Positions 1 through 5,316 of a stretch of 5,316 nucleotides of DNA are shown one piece after another. The position numbers and the translations under genes were made by a program. The notes under the pieces were generated by a model that saw nothing but the letters and a program-made list of their open reading frames with translations, made no database searches and was not told the DNA's origin. The stretch is from NCBI GenBank assembly GCA_007127175.1, contig SKZX01000154.1:1-5316 (forward strand), given 5' to 3'. Position 1 is the stretch's first letter, and each line of letters opens with the position of its first letter. This DNA comes from Desulfobacterales bacterium (GTDB lineage Bacteria > Desulfobacterota > Desulfobacteria > Desulfobacterales > Desulfosalsimonadaceae).

Positions 1-3000
1 CCCGCCCCCCGGTTCCGCCCGTGACGGTAAGGTCCAGGATCACGGCTGAAAATGGCGTGCCTCCCGTTTGCGCACGGTGGTAGTGTTCGACGGCCGCGTC
101 GCCTTCCTTGACGCATACCACCTCGAAACCCAGATGCGAAAGAATCCCATCGGCGACCTCTCTTACCGCTTCTTCGTCGTCCATGACCAGGACCCTGCCC
201 CTGCGGACCTTTGATGCATGGGAAACCGCGCTTTTCCGCGGAATATCCCCTTCGGTTGCCGGAAGATAGATATGGAAACTGCTCCCTGAATTTTCAACCG
301 ATTCCACGTCGATATGCCCACCATGTTTTTTTACGATGGAATAGCAAATGGAAAGGCCCAGCCCGTTTCCCTGCTGCTTGGTGGAAAAATAAGGGTCGAA
401 TATCCGGCTCAACTGGTGCCTTGGGATGCCCACGCCGTGATCCTTGAAAGAAATGCGAACATAGCGTCCCTGGGGCAGGGGGAGCCACCGCACACGGTCG
501 TGGTTGGCCGCAGAGACAACCAGTTCCCCGCCCCCGGGCATCGCCTGCACCGCATTGATAACCAGGTTGTGGATCACCTGGACGATCTGATCCGTGTCCA
601 CTTCTACCGGCCAGATGTCTTCCTGGATGTCGAAACGGGATGTTACCGTGCTGCCGGACAGCAGAAAATCGATGTTATTGTGCAGAAGGTCATGGACTGA
701 CGCGCGCGTTCTAACCGGCTCGCCGCCGCGTGAAAAGGTGAGCAGCTGACGCGTGAGGTTGACGGTCTGCACAGCGGCTTTTTCGACGCGGTCAAGGACC
801 GGGGCGGCTTGGTGGTGCTCATTGGGGATCAGTTCCCTCAGAAGCGACAGGTTGCCGATGATGGCGGTAAGGAGGTTGTTGAAGTCGTGGGCGATCCCCC
901 CGGCCAAAATCCCGATGGATTCAATTTTACCGGCCTTCTGGATTTCCTTTTCAAGCTTCATTTTGGCCGTGATATCCCGCACGGCAAGGACCATGCCCGC
1001 CCTGCCGCCCCCGGGGGCGCGAAGCGGGGCGCCGGCAATCTCGACGTCATATTGGGAACCGTCCTTGCGCGTCAGCTTCAAGGGAGCGTCTGTAATGAAA
1101 GGCGTAACCGGATAATCCCCATTCAGGGCAGCGTCGCCGATGCCCTCCGGAAGCGACCCCGGGGGAATCTTCAGCAGTTCCCTCACATCGAGATCGATCG
1201 CCTCTTCCTGTTTTTTCCCGGTCAGCCGTTCGGCCGCATTGTTCATCAGGATGACCCGACCCTGGATATCCGTGGCAATCACCGCGTCGCTGATGGATTT
1301 GAGTATCGTTGCAAGCTGTTCTTTTTCTTCAGCAATCTGTTGATTAAGGTTTACCTGGGTTTCCTGGGCGGCACTCAGTTCCTGGTTTAACGCTGCAAGC
1401 GCCGAATACTGGTTCTGGATTTCGTCGTACTGTTCCGTAATGGTCCGCTCCGCCCGCTTCAGGGATGTGATGTCGGATATGATGGCGATCACGCCCCAAC
1501 GGCCCCCGATATTGATGCCCGATGCCGAAAACACGCAGTCGATCACCGTGCCGTCCTTTTTCATCATCTGGCCTTCGTATCTTGAGGGCACATCCTCCCC
1601 CCTGATTCGTTTCCTGTAACGCGCTATGACGAGATCCTTTCCCGTTGGGGTTTCAGGCAGCAAATCCGCCATCGCCAGAGACATGAATTCTTTGGGCGGA
1701 TAGCCGAGCATTTCCATCAAGGCGTTATTGGCAAAGACCGGCCGTTCATCGAGCAGCATGACAATGCCGTCATGGGCGTTTTCCACCAGGTTCCGGTACT
1801 TCTCCTCGGAGTCTGCCAGGGCTTCCACGGCTTTCTCCCTTTCCCGCCGGATGACGTTAATTTTGTCTGCCACGCCAAATGAGAAAAGAAGCGCCATTGT
1901 CGCCAATCCGATCTGACTGGACCACAGGGTGATAAAATTTTCCGGAAGAAAACCGTATGCCCGGACTACCGAGAGCATGGCGCCGACAAAAAACGCTATG
2001 CAGGCCAGAAGGTAAAAGCGGGCTTCGCGGTATCCCTTTGCAAAGGCGGCGACCCCGGCGGTTATAACCAATATGCCGGTAACCAATGTCAGCAGTGCAG
2101 TGGCGCGGGTCATATGGTAGTATTCGACAACCAGGGAAAGCGGTATGAGTAGAGCGGCAAGCGCCATGGCGATTCTAAGAAAAAGATCTAATCGCGGGAA
2201 GACGGTCTTGGTATTGAGAAAGACCCGGGCGAATTGAAGGGTCGCAAGGTTGCCCATTGCCAGAAAAAAAGGGTGCGCCTTGTTTCCCCAAGCCGGATTA
2301 TCGGGCCAGAGAAACTGGTATGTGATGCCGATGTTGGTCATTGAAAAAAGGCCCGGAAAAACGATTATAAAGGCCAGGAAGAGGTAACTGTTTTCCCGGA
2401 TGGAAAAAAAGATGAACAGGTGGTAGATCGCCAAGGCAAGAAGTATGCCGTAACTGAAGCCGATGACCATGGTTTCCACGTTCATCTTCCGTTGAAACGC
2501 GGGGGGTGACCAGGCCATGAGGGGAACGGTCAGTGCGCCGCTCGATTCAACCCGGAGGAAGTAGGCCCGTTCACCTGGCGGCTCCGTCAGGGGGAATGCA
2601 AAGTTTCGGTAGTAAATCTCCCGCTGGTCAAACGGCAGCCGGTCACCCGTCTTTAAGACGCGGTAGGTATCGTTGTCCGGGACGTAGAGCGCAATGAAGT
2701 CAGTGAGCGGGTAACTGAACTCGAGGACCCAGTCCACGGGCACGGAACTCCGGTTGTTCACCCTGAGCATAAACCAGTAGGCTGCCCTTGAATACCCGAA
2801 ACTCGGGTCGCCCCTGCGGTCCGGAACAGCCTTGAAACGCTCGGAATGGCGGACTATATCATGTATCTCCGCATCCCCGGTGGGATCGATGAGGTAGGAA
2901 ATGTGGGGGGTGATGCTCAGGCGTTCCAGGTGGTGGCCGACGATCAGCGGGGATGTGTCACCTTGTTCAAAAGCGAAGGCCCATGTGCATGTGATAAAGG

Positions 3001-3064
3001 CTGAAATCAGAAGCAGCGCCCCTATCCACGGTAATGGATGTTTCCTCGGAATCGGTATGGGCAT
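1..3064 (-). CDS. Hybrid sensor histidine kinase: 7TMR-DISM sensor, two PAS, HisKA, HATPase, receiver (C-terminus cut by window edge)
   Basis: Inner-membrane hybrid kinase expected to sense a periplasmic ligand, autophosphorylate on His and pass phosphate to its own receiver. In order: signal peptide (about 1-31, cleavage likely after A-F-A); periplasmic 7TMR-DISMED2-like domain (about 46-183, with LIDPTGDAEI and YWFMLRVNN); seven membrane segments of 7TMR-DISM type (about 196-397); PAS1 (about 419-533); predicted coiled coil (about 538-584); PAS2 (about 585-699); HisKA with H726 in GGIAHDFNNLL; HATPase with N833/N837, DHGVGIP at 875-881 and GNGLGLSI at 899-906; receiver from about 956 with acidic pair D962/D963 and phosphoacceptor D1011 in VILDLTVTGG. 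The frame is open for 1021 codons without a frameshift; the stop lies beyond position 1. ATG 3064 is chosen because it starts the signal peptide, has AGGGG five bases upstream, and no in-frame start lies between it and the upstream stop at 3149-3151. The HDFNN H-box is common in hybrid kinases without a dedicated DNA-binding partner. Ligand and target are unknown. Confidence 0.96.
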   Translation of the reverse strand, partial: MPIPIPRKHPLPWIGALLLISAFITCTWAFAFEQGDTSPLIVGHHLERLSITPHISYLIDPTGDAEIHDIVRHSERFKAVPDRRGDPSFGYSRAAYWFMLRVNNRSSVPVDWVLEFSYPLTDFIALYVPDNDTYRVLKTGDRLPFDQREIYYRNFAFPLTEPPGERAYFLRVESSGALTVPLMAWSPPAFQRKMNVETMVIGFSYGILLALAIYHLFIFFSIRENSYLFLAFIIVFPGLFSMTNIGITYQFLWPDNPAWGNKAHPFFLAMGNLATLQFARVFLNTKTVFPRLDLFLRIAMALAALLIPLSLVVEYYHMTRATALLTLVTGILVITAGVAAFAKGYREARFYLLACIAFFVGAMLSVVRAYGFLPENFITLWSSQIGLATMALLFSFGVADKINVIRREREKAVEALADSEEKYRNLVENAHDGIVMLLDERPVFANNALMEMLGYPPKEFMSLAMADLLPETPTGKDLVIARYRKRIRGEDVPSRYEGQMMKKDGTVIDCVFSASGINIGGRWGVIAIISDITSLKRAERTITEQYDEIQNQYSALAALNQELSAAQETQVNLNQQIAEEKEQLATILKSISDAVIATDIQGRVILMNNAAERLTGKKQEEAIDLDVRELLKIPPGSLPEGIGDAALNGDYPVTPFITDAPLKLTRKDGSQYDVEIAGAPLRAPGGGRAGMVLAVRDITAKMKLEKEIQKAGKIESIGILAGGIAHDFNNLLTAIIGNLSLLRELIPNEHHQAAPVLDRVEKAAVQTVNLTRQLLTFSRGGEPVRTRASVHDLLHNNIDFLLSGSTVTSRFDIQEDIWPVEVDTDQIVQVIHNLVINAVQAMPGGGELVVSAANHDRVRWLPLPQGRYVRISFKDHGVGIPRHQLSRIFDPYFSTKQQGNGLGLSICYSIVKKHGGHIDVESVENSGSSFHIYLPATEGDIPRKSAVSHASKVRRGRVLVMDDEEAVREVADGILSHLGFEVVCVKEGDAAVEHYHRAQTGGTPFSAVILDLTVTGGTGGR

Positions 3065-3074
3065 TCCTTCCCCT
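3065..3074 (-). promoter_or_regulatory. Ribosome binding site of the hybrid kinase
   Basis: On the minus strand AGGGGAAGGA runs directly into ATG 3064. The AGGGG part sits five bases from the start codon, a normal Shine-Dalgarno distance. It supports this start over the out-of-frame ATG at 3099. Confidence 0.6.
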
Positions 3075-3163
3075 GTTCCCGCCCCTGCAGGTGATGCATA
3101 CTGAAGCGAATTGATTGTAAGAACGGAAAGTTGATCAGTAGGATGATGTTAATCCATGAAAAT

Positions 3164-3192
3164 TTAATATCAAAATTCAATGTGCTTGTCAA
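3164..3192 (-). promoter_or_regulatory. Candidate sigma70 promoter of the hybrid kinase gene
   Basis: Read on the minus strand, a perfect -35 box TTGACA (3192-3187) is followed by exactly 17 bases and then TATTAA (3169-3164), which matches the -10 consensus at 4 of 6 positions. The surrounding DNA is AT-rich, unlike the flanking genes. A start about seven bases after the -10 box would give a leader of roughly 90 nt before ATG 3064. The kinase therefore probably has its own promoter rather than depending on read-through from the upstream stress-protein gene. Seen by eye only; no transcript data. Confidence 0.6.
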
Positions 3193-3194
3193 TT

Positions 3195-3222
3195 TGCAAA
3201 CGCGGATATGCAAACGCGGATA
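3195..3222. repeat. Perfect 14-bp tandem direct repeat next to the kinase promoter
   Basis: TGCAAACGCGGATA occurs at 3195-3208 and again, without spacer or mismatch, at 3209-3222. Neither flank carries a third copy. The repeat ends 2 bp upstream of the -35 box of the candidate kinase promoter (minus-strand sense TATCCGCGTTTGCA twice). Two sites 14 bp apart are not in exact helical phase at 10.5 bp per turn. The position suits an activator or a repressor that touches RNA polymerase. A recent slippage duplication with no function is the main alternative. Confidence 0.85.
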
Positions 3223-3300
3223 AAGCCAGCATGAACAAAGGGGGTTTCCTGTTTTCTATAAGGGGGGAGGCTTTTTGCATGGCAAATCCTGCCGGATGGT

Positions 3301-3822
3301 CTAAAGCAGCGTGTCTTTATTCATTGGAACGACAAAGACCGGTATAGGACTGTTTTTTATAACTTTAAGTGATGTCCCGCCAGACATGACCGCATGCAGT
3401 ATACCGCGGCCGCTGCTTCCTATGGCGAGGGCATCGTATTTGCCGGTTCCGGCATGGTGCAGAATACGCTTTGCCGCATTGCCCGGTTCCACCAGGACCG
3501 TGCCGGCAGCGGACCTGCATTCCTGAATCCGTCGGGCATTCCCGGTGTAGAACCGGCCGATATATTCCTCAATTTCTGCAGCAGCATCGGCCTTTAATTT
3601 ATTGATGAGTTCATGCCGGTTGTCAATCGACAGCACTGAGAGCATGAACAGTTCGGCATTGGGCGGCAGTTTTTCGATTACATGAAGGATGGTCGTGTCC
3701 GCGCCATATGCGTCAGCCATCCCGGCTGCATAGGAAAAGGCATGGCCGGCTTTTTCTGAGAGATCAGTGGCAAAAAGAATGTTTCTGATCCCTGGTGTGG
3801 TTTTCAGCCGTTTCATCGTCAT
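3301..3822 (-). CDS. Universal stress protein, UspA family (single domain)
   Basis: A 173-residue cytoplasmic protein with the alpha/beta nucleotide-binding fold of the Usp family; such proteins modulate stress survival, often as ATP-binding dimers. Seen: the first strand and loop NILFATDLS with D20, where adenine-binding Usps carry an Asp; ILHVIE at 45-50; a VEPGNAAKRIL segment at 111-121; and the C-terminal signature IGSSGRG...PIPVFVV. The ATP motif usually reads G-2x-G-9x-G-(S/T). Here G135, G138 and G148 keep the spacing, but G149 occupies the S/T place and T150 follows, so ATP binding is plausible but not assured. Length is slightly above the usual 140-160 residues, mainly from a longer helical middle (about 53-95). 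ATG 3822 is the longest possible start because an in-frame TAA lies at 3828-3826. ATG 3816 (Met3) is equally possible, and neither has a clear Shine-Dalgarno. It precedes the kinase gene on the same strand with a 236-bp gap, and is divergent from the phosphate transporter. Confidence 0.94.
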   Translation of the reverse strand: MTMKRLKTTPGIRNILFATDLSEKAGHAFSYAAGMADAYGADTTILHVIEKLPPNAELFMLSVLSIDNRHELINKLKADAAAEIEEYIGRFYTGNARRIQECRSAAGTVLVEPGNAAKRILHHAGTGKYDALAIGSSGRGILHAVMSGGTSLKVIKNSPIPVFVVPMNKDTLL

Positions 3823-3890
3823 TGGTTAGAGCCCATCTCAAAATTGTCTTCCGGCCTGATCTCATTGGGGAAGATCGAAATCGAAATCAA

Positions 3891-3930
3891 AAGAAAATAA
3901 AAAGTGCCGCCATCCAGGATTTTCTGGCGG
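3891..3930 (-). terminator. Possible hairpin-plus-T-run terminator or attenuator upstream of the stress-protein gene
   Basis: On the minus strand CCGCCA (3930-3925) pairs with TGGCGG (3912-3907) around a 12-base loop. After three more bases the strand reads TTTTTATTTT (3903-3894). This resembles an intrinsic terminator for transcripts heading left towards the stress-protein gene, whose start is about 70 bp further on. If real, it would stop upstream antisense transcription or act as a leader attenuator. The stem is short and the loop large, so chance is a serious alternative. Confidence 0.3.
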
Positions 3931-4028
3931 TCGGGGAGGCCCTTGCCGAAACCGAAAGCCAGAAGCGCAAGGCGGAAAATCACTGCATTTATGCCCACGA
4001 CCACTTAGCAGAAACATATGTGCTCAAT

Positions 4029-4046
4029 TTGACGATCGTGTGACAA
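4029..4046 (-). promoter_or_regulatory. Weak Pho-box-like direct repeat
   Basis: The minus strand reads TTGTCAC-ACGA-TCGTCAA: two 7-base units separated by four bases, the layout of a PhoB box (CTGTCAT-N4-CTGTCAT). The first unit keeps TGTCA, the second only GTCA. The site lies about 235 bp upstream of a phosphate transporter gene, which makes phosphate control worth considering. The match is degenerate and the distance long, so this is a low-confidence suggestion. Confidence 0.2.
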
Positions 4047-4191
4047 ATAAATGAAGATATCGGGAAAATAGCCATGTCACGTGAAAGACAAGGGAAGTAC
4101 ACGAAAATGTAACATTCGGCCCTTACATATTGTGTTTGCAGTCCCCTCATGCCGGACGGGGAGGTATTGCCGGGAAATGCTTCCGATGACA

Positions 4192-4224
4192 TTCAGGAAC
4201 AGCGGGTTTCCTGAAAGGTATAGA
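4192..4224 (+). promoter_or_regulatory. Perfect inverted repeat and TATAGA box upstream of the phosphate transporter
   Basis: TTCAGGAA (4192-4199) and TTCCTGAA (4208-4215) form a perfect 8-bp dyad around an 8-base centre, followed three bases later by TATAGA (4219-4224), a 4-of-6 match to a -10 box. The hexamer 17 bp upstream of it, GGAACA, is a poor -35. Transcription from here would start near 4231 and give a leader of about 48 nt to ATG 4279. A dyad lying across the -35 region and spacer is a natural operator position. No T-run follows, so it is not an intrinsic terminator. The dyad itself is certain; its function is inference. Confidence 0.4.
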
Positions 4225-4278
4225 CAATGCCCCGGCAGCGGCCTTATTGAATACCGTTACAACAGGGTTTTACTGATC

Positions 4279-5316
4279 ATGCCAATGGAGTATTTGATTT
4301 TAGCACTGGGTTTTGCTGTTGGTTTCCACATGTCATGGAATATTGGCGCAAATGATGTGGCCAACTCGATGGCATCGGCCGTGGGGGCAAAAGCGATCAC
4401 CCTTCGACAGGCCATTGTTATTGCAGGGATACTGGTTATCGTTGGGGCCATATTTATTGGCGGCCATGTCACCGATACGATCCGCAGCGGCATCATCTCC
4501 CCCCAGGTTCTCGAAGACCCCAAAATCGCCATGATCGGGGCTTTTTCAGCCCTGATGGCGGCGGCCATGTGGGTTTCCTTTGCCACGTGGAAATCATTGC
4601 CGGTATCGACCACCCATTCGGTTGTCGGTGCCATGGTCGGTTTCGGACTGATTACGGGCGGCTTTGGCGTCATAAACTGGGGCGTGCTGGGCGCCGTTGT
4701 CGGAAGCTGGGTCATTTCACCGGTTTTCAGCATGACCATCGCATTTGTAATGTTTCGGATAATCGTTAAATTCGTCCTTGTTCAAAAGGATGCCTTTGCC
4801 TCTGCCCTCCGGTTGTCCCCCGTTTTTATCGGTGTGGCCGTATTCGTCATTGTCATGTCATTTCTGTTCAAAACGCCCGTGGGCAAGCTCATGGCAGTGG
4901 GAGACGTAACGGCAATGCTGGTGGCAGGGATACTGGGGATTGCCGGTGGTTTCGGCGGTCGAAACCTGTTGGCCCGGCTTTTCATGAAAAAGGGGCGCAC
5001 CCGTGACCCGGAAATGATATTCCGCACGATCCAGGTCGGCACGTCATGCTACGTGGCGCTGGCAATCGGCGCAAACGACGTGGCCAATGCCATCGGTCCC
5101 CTGGCCCTGATTTATTTTTTGACAAAAACCGGGGAAGTGGGCGCCCAGATACCCGTACCGTTTTACCTGCTGCTCTTCGGCGGGGTGGGCATTGCCATCG
5201 GCATTGCCATGGGCGGGGCAAGGGTTATCAAAACCGTTAGCGAACGGATCACCCTGCTGACCAACACGCGCGGGTATTCCGTTGATTTTGCGGCAGCGAC
5301 AACCGTTCTGGTGGCC
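4279..5316 (+). CDS. pit: Inorganic phosphate transporter, PiT family (C-terminus cut by window edge)
   Basis: Inner-membrane, cation-coupled phosphate permease of the PiT family (low-affinity Pi uptake, often as a metal-phosphate complex). The fold is built from two inverted halves, and both signatures are visible: GANDVANS at 23-30 and GANDVANAIGP at 264-274. PVSTTH at 108-113 is the signature that follows the first half. Hydrophobic membrane stretches lie near 5-22, 44-64, 83-104, 112-131, 134-160, 178-198, 208-226, 252-280 and 296-318. The frame is open to the right edge (346 residues; the family is usually about 400 or more), and the sequence stops at TRGYSVDFAAATTVLVA, just before the second STTH signature would be expected. 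ATG 4279 or ATG 4285 fits the usual N-terminus. The frame stays open further upstream (ATGs at 4186 and 4177), but that leader is polar, unlike the family and has no better ribosome site. The Shine-Dalgarno is weak. No DUF47/PhoU-like partner gene precedes it. The gene is divergent from the stress-protein gene. Confidence 0.95.
   Translation, partial: MPMEYLILALGFAVGFHMSWNIGANDVANSMASAVGAKAITLRQAIVIAGILVIVGAIFIGGHVTDTIRSGIISPQVLEDPKIAMIGAFSALMAAAMWVSFATWKSLPVSTTHSVVGAMVGFGLITGGFGVINWGVLGAVVGSWVISPVFSMTIAFVMFRIIVKFVLVQKDAFASALRLSPVFIGVAVFVIVMSFLFKTPVGKLMAVGDVTAMLVAGILGIAGGFGGRNLLARLFMKKGRTRDPEMIFRTIQVGTSCYVALAIGANDVANAIGPLALIYFLTKTGEVGAQIPVPFYLLLFGGVGIAIGIAMGGARVIKTVSERITLLTNTRGYSVDFAAATTVLVA

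Larger units (their letters stand above)
3823..4278. other. Divergent intergenic region between the stress-protein and phosphate-transporter genes
   Basis: This 456-bp stretch contains no gene I can support. Short open frames on both strands show no recognisable family and overlap one another. It holds a minus-strand hairpin with a T-run (3891-3930), a three-unit ATCGAA-like repeat (3874-3891), a weak Pho-box-like element (4029-4046), a 6-bp stem ATGTAA/TTACAT (4107-4112 and 4123-4128), and a perfect inverted repeat beside a TATAGA box (4192-4224). It must contain the promoters of both flanking genes. I see no convincing promoter for the stress-protein gene. Confidence 0.7.

Noticed and set aside
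314..1390. Open frames on the plus strand (about 314-700 and 809-1390)
   Set aside because: They lie antisense to the hybrid kinase, whose domain motifs are continuous on the other strand. The translations show no family features and are shadows of its codon bias.
3022..3213. 63-codon minus-strand frame over the start of the kinase gene
   Set aside because: It is out of frame with the kinase, begins upstream of the candidate promoter -10 box and shows no protein-like features.
3223..3300. Search for a terminator after the stress-protein gene
   Set aside because: Only weak pairings are present (for example ATCC/GGAT and TTTGC/GCAAA), with no T-run on the minus strand. Read-through into the kinase gene therefore cannot be ruled out.
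3819..4004. 61-codon minus-strand frame whose TGA overlaps the ATG of the stress-protein gene (ATGA)
   Set aside because: The 4-base overlap looks like translational coupling and the first third is hydrophobic, but there is no recognisable family and no clear ribosome site. The end of the frame runs through the ATCGAA-type repeat and the hairpin with T-run. It is more likely chance than a gene, though not excluded.
3795..4043. 82-codon plus-strand frame through the intergenic region
   Set aside because: It starts inside the stress-protein gene on the opposite strand, overlaps the competing minus-strand frame and resembles no known protein.
4141..4175. GG...GC spacing resembling a sigma54 promoter near 4158-4170
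   Set aside because: The GG to GC distance does not give the strict -24/-12 spacing and the flanking consensus is missing.
4257..4739. 160-codon open frame on the minus strand across the phosphate transporter
   Set aside because: The opposite strand carries the unmistakable PiT signatures. This translation is a low-complexity Pro/Thr/Ala-rich antisense shadow.
1..5316. Mobile elements, CRISPR arrays, tRNA or rRNA genes, or a new defence-type system
   Set aside because: No transposase or integrase motif, no spaced repeat array and no RNA-gene signature was seen. All three genes belong to well-known housekeeping or signalling families.

Overview
The window reads as ordinary chromosomal DNA from a Gram-negative bacterium with a large signalling repertoire. 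A deltaproteobacterium (Desulfobacterota-like) is my best guess. The guess rests on gene style only: a signal-peptide plus 7TMR-DISM hybrid histidine kinase, a stand-alone universal stress protein, and a short archaeal/delta-type PiT transporter beginning MPMEYLIL...GANDVANS. No rRNA, tRNA or other taxonomic marker is present, so this is inference.

There are three protein genes. (1) Positions 1-3064, minus strand, hold a very large hybrid sensor histidine kinase, open for 1021 codons and cut by the left edge inside its C-terminal receiver domain. Reading the reverse strand codon by codon gave one uninterrupted frame from ATG 3064 to the edge. (2) Positions 3301-3822, minus strand, hold a complete 173-residue UspA-type universal stress protein. 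(3) Positions 4279-5316, plus strand, hold a PiT-family inorganic phosphate transporter, cut by the right edge after 346 codons, just before its second PVSTTH-type signature would be expected.

Two non-coding gaps carry the regulatory interest. The 236-bp gap between the stress-protein gene and the kinase gene (3065-3300) has a good sigma70-type promoter for the kinase: TTGACA, a 17-bp spacer, then TATTAA. A perfect 14-bp tandem direct repeat lies 2 bp upstream of its -35 box. The 456-bp divergent gap between the stress-protein and phosphate-transporter genes (3823-4278) has a perfect 8-bp inverted repeat next to a TATAGA box upstream of pit. It also has a weak Pho-box-like element and a hairpin followed by a T-run on the minus strand.

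The likely theme is envelope or nutrient sensing (kinase), stress response (Usp) and phosphate uptake (PiT). Nothing in the sequence proves that the three act together. I found no mobile element, CRISPR array, RNA gene or clearly novel system. The most testable observations are the two cis-regulatory arrangements.
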